37,753 nt of DNA, taken from positions 1-37,753 of the forward strand of contig JAAYLJ010000014.1 of the NCBI GenBank assembly GCA_012521935.1, read 5' to 3'. The stretch comes from Campylobacteraceae bacterium (GTDB taxonomy: Bacteria > Campylobacterota > Campylobacteria > Campylobacterales > Campylobacteraceae). A program made the position numbers and the translations under genes. The notes beneath the pieces are model-generated. The model was not told the origin of the DNA and searched no databases. It saw only the letters and a program-made list of their open reading frames with translations. Every line of letters starts with the position of its first letter. Within the stretch, counting starts at the first letter, position 1. Shown here piece after piece: positions 25,518 through 33,474 of this stretch.

Positions 25518-27259
25518 GATTTTGTCACCCTTAATATTTCATCAATTGTAGTAACGCCAGAGGCTGCTCTAATTACACCATCTTTAAACATATCGATAAA
25601 TCCTTCGCTTAAAGCCTGTTTATGCAGCTCTTCTTTTGTGGCACCTTGAGCTATCAAGCTAGCAATTTTTTCGCTAATTGGTAAAATTTCAGAAAGCATC
25701 TCTCTTCCTAAGTAGCCTGTTTGAGAGCATTTTTCACACCCAACACTTTTATAAAACTCAAATTTATTAGGTAGATGCTCTTTTATTTGATCAAATAGTG
25801 TTTTTGGTAGATTAACCTTACTTTTACAGTGTGGACATAGTTTTCTAACTAATCTTTGAGCTTCAATAGCTACCAAAGCCCCACTTACTAAATAAGACTC
25901 AATTCCCATATCTAAAACTCTAGTAACAGCACATATAGCGTCATTTGTATGGAGGGTGGAGAAAACTAAATGGCCTGTAAGCGCTGCTTGAATTGCTATG
26001 CGCAGAGTCTCTTGATCTCTAACTTCACCAATCATAATAATATCAGGATCTTGTCTTAGTATTGATCTTAAAGCTGAAGCAAAAGTTAATCCAGCCTTTT
26101 CATTGACTTGAGTTTGTTGGGTTAAATTTAACTGATACTCTACAGGATCTTCTACCGTGATAATCTTAGTTTGTATGCTTTTAATGGCATTTAAAGCGGC
26201 ATATAAAGTGGTTGTTTTACCACTTCCTGTTGGGCCTGTTACAAAAATGATTCCATAAGGAACTTTCATGGCTTGTGAGAATTTTGTAAAATTATCTGGA
26301 TGCATTCCTAGATTTTCAAGCTTTATGACTACTTTTGATTTATCTAAAATTCTTAAAACAATGGATTCACCTTGCATTATAGGAAGTGTTGAAATCCTAA
26401 AGTCATACTCTTTTCCCATTATGCTAGCTGAAAATCTTCCATCTTGGGGTTTTCTTCTCTCTGCTATATCCATATTTGATAAAAGCTTAAGCCTTGAAGA
26501 AAGTGGAGGGTAGATATCTTTATCGAAAATGAAAGCTTCTGTAAGCATTCCATCGATCCTAGTTCTAACTATACAGTTATTTTCTGTTGGCTCAATGTGC
26601 ACATCACTAGCTCTTGATAGGATTGCAGTTTTTAAAATGATTTCAATGAGTTTTAAAATCCCAGAAGACTCTTGAGGATTTTCTGAAGCGCTTGAGGAGA
26701 GCTCTTTTCTAATCTCTGAAATTAAACCCTTAATACTCTCACTTAATTCCATCTTATTTAAATATTTTTCTATCTGATTTGGCTCAGCTACGACTATTTT
26801 TATAAGTTTTCTATTAAATACTCTTTGGATGCCCTCTTGTGCTAGCATATTTGTTGGATCTTTTAATGCTATATATACATTAATTTCATCCTCTTTTATG
26901 GGTAGAGCGCTATATTTTTTAAGTTGCGATAGTGGGGCTTTGCTAGCTATCCTATAGTCAATATCGATTGAGTCTAAATCCATATACTCATATCTTAAAT
27001 TTGCTGCTAAGTTTTTTAGAAAAAAATCAATATCAAGCGAGAGTTCGCTATTTATCTCATCAAAAGAGAGAGTTCCATTTTTGTAAAGCTCTATGGCTAA
27101 GGTTATTAAACTATCTTGATCAAAGATTTTCTCTTCAACTAAAAAAGAGCCAATAGTGCTTACCCCATCTTCAATCTTTTGCTCTATCAAAGAGGCGGTA
27201 TGATTATCTACAATACGGTTTCTATTTAAATATTCAAAAAGTTTTTTTCTTCCTAGCAT
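25514..27259 (-). CDS. mshE: MSHA-type pilus extension ATPase (GspE/PilB family)
   Basis: The 581-residue protein has an N-terminal MshEN/T2SSE_N region (1-165), a second domain (200-330) and the ATPase core. The core shows Walker A GPTGSGKTT (342-350), Walker B DPDIIMIGEVRD (404-415) with its catalytic glutamate, His-box LVFSTLHTND, and a zinc site with Cys475, 478, 508 and 511. It powers pilus polymerisation. A TTG at 27265 is also possible, but the ATG at 27259 forms a TAATG overlap with the upstream gene and is preferred. The two c-di-GMP motifs expected in MshE are degenerate here (see findings). Confidence 0.9.
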   Translation of the reverse strand: MLGRKKLFEYLNRNRIVDNHTASLIEQKIEDGVSTIGSFLVEEKIFDQDSLITLAIELYKNGTLSFDEINSELSLDIDFFLKNLAANLRYEYMDLDSIDIDYRIASKAPLSQLKKYSALPIKEDEINVYIALKDPTNMLAQEGIQRVFNRKLIKIVVAEPNQIEKYLNKMELSESIKGLISEIRKELSSSASENPQESSGILKLIEIILKTAILSRASDVHIEPTENNCIVRTRIDGMLTEAFIFDKDIYPPLSSRLKLLSNMDIAERRKPQDGRFSASIMGKEYDFRISTLPIMQGESIVLRILDKSKVVIKLENLGMHPDNFTKFSQAMKVPYGIIFVTGPTGSGKTTTLYAALNAIKSIQTKIITVEDPVEYQLNLTQQTQVNEKAGLTFASALRSILRQDPDIIMIGEVRDQETLRIAIQAALTGHLVFSTLHTNDAICAVTRVLDMGIESYLVSGALVAIEAQRLVRKLCPHCKSKVNLPKTLFDQIKEHLPNKFEFYKSVGCEKCSQTGYLGREMLSEILPISEKIASLIAQGATKEELHKQALSEGFIDMFKDGVIRAASGVTTIDEILRVTKS

Positions 27260-27807
27260 TACCAAAAAGCCCTTGTTTTAATTAATTTATCTTCTTGAAA
27301 AGTTTTGATTATTAGTTTATAAAAATCATCATTTGATTTAACTACATTAACTCTATATGTAAACTCTTCATCTTTAAAAATGAGCTCATCTCCATTTTTT
27401 TCATAATTTTGAGTGACATAAAGATCAAAAATCGTTGATAATATATGTTTTGTTCTAGGTAGCCTAACATAAGATATGTCAACATTATCAACTAGCGCAT
27501 GGTAGAGTAGTTTTTTTTGATATAAAACAGTTGCAAAATAGACTGAATTTGCCCTAGTTTGTGGAGATCTAATGAGTTTGTTTATAGGGTTTACTGTTCT
27601 ACTTATCATATCTGTTTCCACGCAAGAGTGTCCATACATATTAACAAACTCTTCATTATCGTGATAGTGTTCATAGATTGTAGTAACCTCTTGACTGCAA
27701 ACCTTACTATATTCACCATTTTCATACCAAGTTTTAATAGTTTCAATGGGTATGATGGCATAAGAGTAGAGTGAAAAGAGTGTTAAAAGTGTGAAAAATC
27801 TCATCAT
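27259..27807 (-). CDS. secreted protein of unknown function inside the msh operon
   Basis: I do not recognise this 182-residue protein. It begins with a likely signal peptide (MMRFFTLLTLFSLYSYA, about residues 1-17). The rest looks soluble: an alpha-helical N-terminal half with two cysteines (in SKVCSQ and GHSCVETD) that could form a disulfide, then a more strand-rich C-terminal part. It is locked into the operon, overlapping mshN by four bases (ATGA) and mshE by one (TAATG). The classical Vibrio order runs from mshN straight to mshE, so this is an extra gene. The helical stretch IETIKTWYENGEYSKVC hints at a TPR-like helix pair, without proof. A periplasmic role in pilus assembly is inferred from position only. 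Confidence 0.8.
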   Translation of the reverse strand: MMRFFTLLTLFSLYSYAIIPIETIKTWYENGEYSKVCSQEVTTIYEHYHDNEEFVNMYGHSCVETDMISRTVNPINKLIRSPQTRANSVYFATVLYQKKLLYHALVDNVDISYVRLPRTKHILSTIFDLYVTQNYEKNGDELIFKDEEFTYRVNVVKSNDDFYKLIIKTFQEDKLIKTRAFW

Positions 27808-28595
27808 TGGAAAGTGCCCCTTTTTAAGCTAATAAGTAAAGACTCTATTTTGCCAGAATTATTATTTTTTAAATACTCTTCTAAAGCCATAATCCCTTCA
27901 TCAGGAAGATTAAGCTTAGCTTTAGACATTGCAAAAATCATCCAGCTTTTTTCATTTTTAGGATTAATTTCATTAGCAGTAAGTGCCCATCTAAGCGCAT
28001 TTTGGTACTCATTATTTGCATAATACTCCTCAGCCACCATTAGTGCAAATATAACATTTCCAGTTGAATCAAATTTTTCTTTTAAATAGTTTATAGAATT
28101 TCTATCAACTGGCTGCATATCAATATGAATTTTTGGTCTATTTTCTACTACTATCGTATCTTCATTTTTAGGCTTACTACTCTTTTTTGCTACTGTTTCT
28201 TCTGGATTAGGTGCAACTTCTTTAGCTTCGTTAATCTCTTTTACCGCTACATCTTCTGGCTCAAGCGCAATCTCTTCAGTTTTTGGAGTGCTTAATTTAC
28301 TTACTGTTTTTGGTTTTGGAGTGTAAGTAGAGGGTGGCAGTGATTGGATTGAGAGTTTTGGCGGCTCATCAGCACTATTAACTAACTGCTGCTCTTCTTC
28401 TTTCAAAGGAGTTTGTTCTTTTTTAATTGTTAATTCATTTTTTTTATTATCAAAAGGCATGTATTGATAGGCTGAGTATATTAAACAAGGGGCAATAATC
28501 AAAACAAAAAGGGATAAAAATAGCTTCATTAGCCTTTTTAATTTCCACTTCTTCCATCTTTTTTCTAGTTCAAAAATATGTTCGGGACTAAGCAT
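27804..28595 (-). CDS. mshN: MshN-like membrane-anchored TPR protein
   Basis: The 263-residue protein has a short basic cytoplasmic N-terminus (RWKKWKLKRLMK), one membrane helix (about 23-43), and a long low-complexity linker rich in Pro, Glu, Lys and Thr (about 55-160) that probably spans the periplasm. Its C-terminal TPR-like repeats (about 175-255) include EEYYANNEYQNALRWALTAN and PDEGIMALEEYLKNN. This is the layout of MshN, which sits between MshM and MshE in MSHA clusters. The ATG at 28595 is chosen over the TTG three bases upstream. Its role is not well defined; it may link the inner-membrane machine to the secretin. Confidence 0.7.
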   Translation of the reverse strand: MLSPEHIFELEKRWKKWKLKRLMKLFLSLFVLIIAPCLIYSAYQYMPFDNKKNELTIKKEQTPLKEEEQQLVNSADEPPKLSIQSLPPSTYTPKPKTVSKLSTPKTEEIALEPEDVAVKEINEAKEVAPNPEETVAKKSSKPKNEDTIVVENRPKIHIDMQPVDRNSINYLKEKFDSTGNVIFALMVAEEYYANNEYQNALRWALTANEINPKNEKSWMIFAMSKAKLNLPDEGIMALEEYLKNNNSGKIESLLISLKRGTFQ

Positions 28596-29403
28596 CAATT
28601 AGCCCTGAACTTATTGCTGCTAATTCAATATATTTTGTTTTTGCTACCTTATTATTTATCTTTGAAGGCTTGCTGTTTTCAAAATACTCATAAATTTCAA
28701 AAAATTTATGTAACAATTTATTCACTGTCCTTAAGTTTCCATTAGTTAGTTTACAAATATAGTTTAACTGCTTTTTTTTAAAAAAAGATAAAAACTCAAA
28801 AAACCCATGAAAAAGGAATTTTTTCTCTAAATATAGCCTTACTTCATCTGAATTAGAGTTTGGTAGTTCAATGGTTTCCCAAATTCTAGTTGTAAAGTAA
28901 TCTTTAGCTAACAACTCCTCTTTTTCAGTTTTATGAACTGTAAATAAAAATTTAAAGAGCCTAGTATCTGCCATTAATCTAATTTTTTCAATAAGCTCAT
29001 TTGGGTATAGCTGCGCTTCATCTAAAAGAACTGTTATGGCTATATTTACATCTGTTTCTTGATGATTTTTATAAAGTTTTAAAAAATGCTCATAACCATC
29101 TATTTTGGGGGCAGTTTCATTGAAGATAGATTCATACAAAGAGAGTAAAAACTGCTCTTCATCAAAAAAAGGTTGCGGGAAAAATATGATTGGTTGTTTG
29201 TTTTTTAAATCTTGATTTATTTTTCTTAAAAGATAGGTTTTGCCAGTACCAGGTTTGCCGTAAAAAAGTATCAGTTTTAGTGGTTTTTGTAGTGCTTGAA
29301 CTAGTGCTTCATAAGAGAGGGTAGATTTATCTAAATTGACATAGTCAAAAACCGTACCCTCAATAAAAATATTTTTAACATCACCATATCGATTTTTATT
29401 CAT
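28588..29403 (-). CDS. mshM: MshM-like AAA ATPase (ExeA/GspA family)
   Basis: The 271-residue protein has Walker A GKPGTGKT (residues 49-56) and Walker B VLLDEAQ (125-131), followed by an arginine-containing region and a small helical lid. It resembles the ATPase part of ExeA/GspA, which helps insert secretins through peptidoglycan. It lacks a membrane segment and the C-terminal peptidoglycan-binding domain of ExeA, as MshM does. It overlaps mshL by eight bases and mshN by eight, and is directly downstream of the secretin gene it would serve. Confidence 0.8.
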   Translation of the reverse strand: MNKNRYGDVKNIFIEGTVFDYVNLDKSTLSYEALVQALQKPLKLILFYGKPGTGKTYLLRKINQDLKNKQPIIFFPQPFFDEEQFLLSLYESIFNETAPKIDGYEHFLKLYKNHQETDVNIAITVLLDEAQLYPNELIEKIRLMADTRLFKFLFTVHKTEKEELLAKDYFTTRIWETIELPNSNSDEVRLYLEKKFLFHGFFEFLSFFKKKQLNYICKLTNGNLRTVNKLLHKFFEIYEYFENSKPSKINNKVAKTKYIELAAISSGLIDA

Positions 29404-30877
29404 AGATAGATTTTGAAAACCCTAAATCTTTTAGTGTTTGCACATGTTTTGTCTCTGCTCCTATAATTCTTGGAGTTATAACAAAAACAAGTTCTGAACT
29501 TCTAGAGACATTTTTAGTACTTTTGAAAGCATGTCCTAAAATTGGTAAATCCCCAAGAAGAGGTACTTTAGTATTAGATAGTCCAGTAAAATTTTCAATC
29601 AAACCACCAAGAATGATAGTATCTCCACTTTTAACTTTTGCAACTGTAGAGAGTTTTTTCTCAGTAGTATCTGGCGCCATTACTCGCTCCTGTCTAGCGT
29701 CATCTTCTTCATACTTGAAGCTACTTATGGATGGATTTATTCTTAGCATTATATCATCATGATCTGAAATTTCAGGAAGAAGATTGAGTAAAACACCTAT
29801 AAAAACTGAATAGTTATTGTATGTAGTTGTTATATTGTCTCCATCGGACCTACTTGTGTCTTCTTGTACTCTATAATTTATATTATCTCCCACTGTAATT
29901 AGCGCTTGTTGGTTATTCATGGTTATAACTTTTGGACTAGAGAGTACTTTTGTTTCACCATTTGTTTTTAGAAAATTAATCAAGCCTTCCATAGAAAAAG
30001 TTAAGTTATTAACTATATTTATATTTTTAGTCCAGCTTTTTCCAGAGTTATCTCTTGTGCTTTGGAAAAAAGCAGTTGAAGGATCTAGTGGATTGCCATC
30101 TCTATCTAAATTAATCCCTAATTCAAACTTACTCCAATCAATCCCTGTTGTATGTCCTGAATCTAGCTCAACTGAGATAACTGATACATCAATCATAACT
30201 TGCTTATGAAGCCTCTCTTTTAAATCATCAAGATAAAGTTCAGCTCTTTTTAGTTGAGACTCTGTGCCAGTAATAGTAATAAGCCCAGCTTTTCTATTTA
30301 TGATAGGTGATTGGGCTTGATATGATTCAACTCCACTATTTAAAATAGAAGTTAACTCACTATCTAATGTTTCCCAAAAGTCAAACTCTTCAGAAACTCT
30401 AATCTCATTTTCTGACATAGTAGCAGTATCTCTTCTATCCCCATCTTCTATTGGGATGGCGGAAACAGAGGCATTTAAGATAGCAGTTCCTTGTCTGATG
30501 GAAGTTATATAATCAAGCCTATAAGTTTTAGTTTGAAGAGCAGAGACTCTTAGTATATTGTTTTCATATATGTAGTTAAGGTTATGTTCTTCTAATAAAA
30601 TGTCAAAGATTTCTCTTAAAGTTAAATCTTTTATATTAAACCCATTTAACTCTTCTCTTAGAGCGCTTGCAGCATATGGATCTTTGATGGCAACACTAAA
30701 GCCACACATGTCTGAAAACTGATTTACAACTTCTCTAATGGTAACTGATTCATTAATTTTCACACTAAAAATTCTATAATCACAGCTTTTTTCTACCTCA
30801 GCGTTAAGACTATTAACAAAAAATAGTAGTAAAAAAGCAAAGAGATAAAAAAGCTTATTTGGTAGAGATGATGACAT
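29396..30877 (-). CDS. mshL: MSHA-type outer-membrane secretin
   Basis: The 493-residue protein has a signal peptide (about 1-26), an STN-like N0 domain (FSVKINESVTIREVVNQF onward), an N1/secretin_N repeat (about 185-225, ITGTESQLKRAELYLDDL) and a C-terminal secretin barrel with KVLSSPKVITMNNQQALI, VKSGDTIILGGLIEN and the closing VFVITPRII. Secretins form the outer-membrane channel for the pilus. Two in-frame ATGs exist: 30883 is one base from the AAAGGA site, 30877 is seven bases from it, so 30877 is chosen. The gene overlaps the 3' end of mshK. Confidence 0.9.
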   Translation of the reverse strand: MSSSLPNKLFYLFAFLLLFFVNSLNAEVEKSCDYRIFSVKINESVTIREVVNQFSDMCGFSVAIKDPYAASALREELNGFNIKDLTLREIFDILLEEHNLNYIYENNILRVSALQTKTYRLDYITSIRQGTAILNASVSAIPIEDGDRRDTATMSENEIRVSEEFDFWETLDSELTSILNSGVESYQAQSPIINRKAGLITITGTESQLKRAELYLDDLKERLHKQVMIDVSVISVELDSGHTTGIDWSKFELGINLDRDGNPLDPSTAFFQSTRDNSGKSWTKNINIVNNLTFSMEGLINFLKTNGETKVLSSPKVITMNNQQALITVGDNINYRVQEDTSRSDGDNITTTYNNYSVFIGVLLNLLPEISDHDDIMLRINPSISSFKYEEDDARQERVMAPDTTEKKLSTVAKVKSGDTIILGGLIENFTGLSNTKVPLLGDLPILGHAFKSTKNVSRSSELVFVITPRIIGAETKHVQTLKDLGFSKSIYE

Positions 30878-31280
30878 TTTCATATCCTTTATTAGATAAC
30901 TTTAAATTTAGTGAATTTTGCTGACCAACTAAGGTAGCACTATTTTGAGTAATTTTAGCTACGCGGTAACCATCTATATTTTCTCCAACTTTAAGCCAAG
31001 TTTTATTTATCTTAGCTCTATTTTCAATGACTGCGTAGAGTATGTATGATATTTTTTTAGGAGCAGCGTCGGAAGCTTTGCCCTCACCGTTACTTGCTTG
31101 AGATGGTTTAAATAAAAAAGGATCTTTAAGCTTTTGAAAACTACTTTTCTCTAGCCCAAATCTTTTTGTATTTATCGAATCAAATAAATTGTCATAAGCT
31201 TGCAAATTTTCTTCCATAGAAGAGTCTGCTTTTAGAGCTAAAGTAGCTAAAAGCAAGATCGATATATATTTTATTTTCAA
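30855..31280 (-). CDS. mshK: MshK/PilP-like periplasmic protein
   Basis: The 141-residue protein has a signal peptide (MKIKYISILLLATLALKA), a DPF motif (KLKDPFLFKP) and a small beta domain with WLKVGENIDGYRVAKITQNS, the pattern of PilP/GspC-type domains that join the inner-membrane PilN/O proteins to the secretin. The start is TTG at 31280. It forms a TTGA overlap with the mshJ stop, has GGGGGA about seven bases upstream and gives a clean signal peptide. The ATG 15 bases further upstream lacks a ribosome binding site and would spoil the signal. The identification rests on position and the DPF/VGE pattern. Confidence 0.7.
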   Translation of the reverse strand: MKIKYISILLLATLALKADSSMEENLQAYDNLFDSINTKRFGLEKSSFQKLKDPFLFKPSQASNGEGKASDAAPKKISYILYAVIENRAKINKTWLKVGENIDGYRVAKITQNSATLVGQQNSLNLKLSNKGYENVIISTK

Positions 31281-31915
31281 TATTTCATCCCCCATACAGC
31301 TATTTTCATACTTCCATCTAATTTATCACTACTTACGATTTCTACCTCATAAATATCTACAACTAAACGATTTTCCTCTATAGTATTGATAAATTTTAAT
31401 ATATCTATAAATCTGCCACTAAAATCTAGCTCAATAGTCAATACTTGCTCGATTTTTTGAAGTGAAGGCTCTTTAAATTCATTGGAAATCTTTTTTAGAT
31501 TGATTCTATTCTCTTTGGCTAAAAAAGCTAAATTGTCTAAAAATAAAGACCAATTTTTGTCATTAAAAAGTAAATATGATAGATCTTTTAGCTTATTATC
31601 TACATAAGAGTTAGTATTTATTGTCTTTTCTAAATCAATTTTTGCTTGCTCTATCTCATTGTTAAACTTTGTAACATAGTAGTTTCTATCTCCATTTATG
31701 GCGATAGATTGCTCATAATTTTTCTCTTCTTTGTATTTTGCAAGAGTTTGTTTATGTTCATTTGAAGTTTTCTTCAAAAAATTAGTAGAAGAGTCAAAAC
31801 TGTAAGTATAGGTTAAAAAAGCTATAAGTACAGCAAATATTAAAATCAAAAGCCTCGCTTCATTTGGCTTTTTGCCATTTAAATACAGATCAATTTTTTC
31901 AAATATAGTTTCCAT
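31277..31915 (-). CDS. mshJ: MshJ/PilO-like pilus assembly protein
   Basis: The 212-residue protein has a short cytoplasmic N-terminus, one membrane helix (about residues 20-38, ARLLILIFAVLIAFLTYTY), a coiled coil (about 45-110) and a C-terminal ferredoxin-like domain (about 115-212, LTIELDFSGRFIDILKFIN). This is the layout of PilO and MshJ, which form a ring with PilN-type proteins in the periplasm. It starts on the base after the mshI stop codon and overlaps mshK by four bases. Sequence similarity within this family is low, so the call leans on topology and gene order. Confidence 0.75.
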   Translation of the reverse strand: METIFEKIDLYLNGKKPNEARLLILIFAVLIAFLTYTYSFDSSTNFLKKTSNEHKQTLAKYKEEKNYEQSIAINGDRNYYVTKFNNEIEQAKIDLEKTINTNSYVDNKLKDLSYLLFNDKNWSLFLDNLAFLAKENRINLKKISNEFKEPSLQKIEQVLTIELDFSGRFIDILKFINTIEENRLVVDIYEVEIVSSDKLDGSMKIAVWGMKY

Positions 31916-33439
31916 TTACTGCACCTTTACACTAACATCACTACTATAATAAGAGCTTTTATCCTCTTTGACTATCTCTTTAGTTGAAACTGAATATATC
32001 TCTTTGTGCGTAAAATCTTTTAATAATTCTGTAAGTTTTTTCTCATCTTTGCTAAGCAAAGAGAGAATTATTTTAGCCTTTTCAATCTCAATTTTTTCTA
32101 ATCTCACGCCTCTTTGGTTAGTTAGTGAAATTAAATCATTTAAAATTACACCCTTCATTGGATATTTATTCTTTTTATCATGAATTTCAACTAAAAGTTT
32201 TTTTCTAAAATCTAACTTCTCATTTTCAGCTTTTTTCTTTTCATTTAAGGTGGTTTTTTCTGCTTCTAGTTGAGAGAGTATCTCTTTTGTTTGATTATTT
32301 TTTTTATGCAACTCTATGTACTCATTGTAGATAGATTTTTGTTCAAATGAGAGATATGCCCCATAGCCAAATTGATAAGCAGGGTAGGCTATGGTTGCTA
32401 AAAAAGCAATCCCAGCAGCTATTAAAAGCTTACCACTTGCTCTTTTATTGAAAGCTGGAGGTCTTTTGTAAATGGTAAAATTGATACTATCATCAAACTC
32501 TTCAAGGTATGTTTGAGCAGTTAGTACCATTAGGATATGCATTTGATCTACATACCATTCTTTAGAGTTAATGGCGATATTAAAGTTAAAGTCATACGAT
32601 TCTAACCCAAGATATGTTTTAGAGTACTCTTCTATTCCGCTTATCGCGCCAATTTCACTACCTATATAAAATCTATCAATAGAGTCAATGGAGTAGCCTC
32701 TTTTTGCAAAAATTAAGACATCATTAATGTATAGAAAAACTTCTCCAAAAAGTTGCATTAAAAATTGCTGGTAGGTTGGGTTTGAAAGTTTCATCCCCTC
32801 ATTTGATAAAAGAGTATAAAAATCCTCTTCCTCAACTCTTTCGCCTAATAGTTCGCAAAATTTTTCACTAATCTCTTTGAGAGAGTATCTAAGTGGTTTT
32901 GAGTAAAGATATTTTCCATCTCTATATATAGCTAAAAATGAGTCATTTTTTTGAAGATAGACAAAACAGTGAGTACCACCTTTTTCTAATACATTTTTAC
33001 TATATAAAGCACCTAATAAAAATGGAGCAGTGGTGATGTAGTCTATATATTTTGTTTTTGTTCTAACAGATTCAAACTCTGTTTTAACTAAATTTGCGTC
33101 AATAGCAAAAACATTTAATAGCCTATTTGAAGTATTGTTAGCTTCTAGCTCAATAAATGAAATTTTATATTCAGTTCCAGTGTCTAAGCCTAGTTCATCA
33201 TAAGCCTTTATTTCTACTGCGTCTTGTAGATCTTCTTCTGGAATTGATCTACTAATTTCAAAAGAGGAGGTTATGACATCTCTAGCTTTAATGTAAGAGA
33301 CTACAAATTCGCTACTATGAGAAGATTTGCCTAGATTGTGGGGCTTTATCTCATTTCTAAAAAACTTATATGAGCGAGCCGACTGGGGATCAACTGTAAC
33401 AATGGATGTCAGTTTTTTTAATGAATTACTATTTTCCAT
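31916..33439 (-). CDS. mshI: MshI-like protein joining PilM-type and PilN-type parts
   Basis: The 507-residue protein has a cytoplasmic N-terminal part (about 1-325) of actin-like PilM character (FVVSYIKARDVITSSFEISR, GSEIGAISGIEEY, FVYLQKNDSFLAIYRDGKY). A single membrane helix follows (about 336-356), then a coiled coil (365-405) and a periplasmic PilN-like domain (415-507). It would recruit the ATPase at the membrane and pair with MshJ. The ATG at 33439 is preferred over TTG at 33445 because AGG then lies seven bases upstream. It follows era by 35 bases and opens the msh set. Confidence 0.75.
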   Translation of the reverse strand: MENSNSLKKLTSIVTVDPQSARSYKFFRNEIKPHNLGKSSHSSEFVVSYIKARDVITSSFEISRSIPEEDLQDAVEIKAYDELGLDTGTEYKISFIELEANNTSNRLLNVFAIDANLVKTEFESVRTKTKYIDYITTAPFLLGALYSKNVLEKGGTHCFVYLQKNDSFLAIYRDGKYLYSKPLRYSLKEISEKFCELLGERVEEEDFYTLLSNEGMKLSNPTYQQFLMQLFGEVFLYINDVLIFAKRGYSIDSIDRFYIGSEIGAISGIEEYSKTYLGLESYDFNFNIAINSKEWYVDQMHILMVLTAQTYLEEFDDSINFTIYKRPPAFNKRASGKLLIAAGIAFLATIAYPAYQFGYGAYLSFEQKSIYNEYIELHKKNNQTKEILSQLEAEKTTLNEKKKAENEKLDFRKKLLVEIHDKKNKYPMKGVILNDLISLTNQRGVRLEKIEIEKAKIILSLLSKDEKKLTELLKDFTHKEIYSVSTKEIVKEDKSSYYSSDVSVKVQ

Positions 33440-33457
33440 ACCCAAACCTATTTGTGT

Positions 33458-33463
33458 ATTTTA
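33458..33463 (-). promoter_or_regulatory. possible -10 element for the msh operon
   Basis: On the minus strand TAAAAT lies in the 35-base gap between era and mshI, 18 bases before the mshI ATG. It matches TATAAT in five of six positions and is preceded by the T-rich run ATTTTGTC. Transcription could equally run in from era, since no terminator is seen in the gap. Confidence 0.3.
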
Positions 33464-33474
33464 GACAAAATTAG

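Noticed and set aside
24276..33439. Type II secretion system in place of a pilus
   Set aside because: The order with an MshM-type ATPase and MshN-type TPR protein between secretin and ATPase fits MSHA, and no gspC, gspG or gspK-like genes are seen. It is not fully excluded, since pilins are outside the window.
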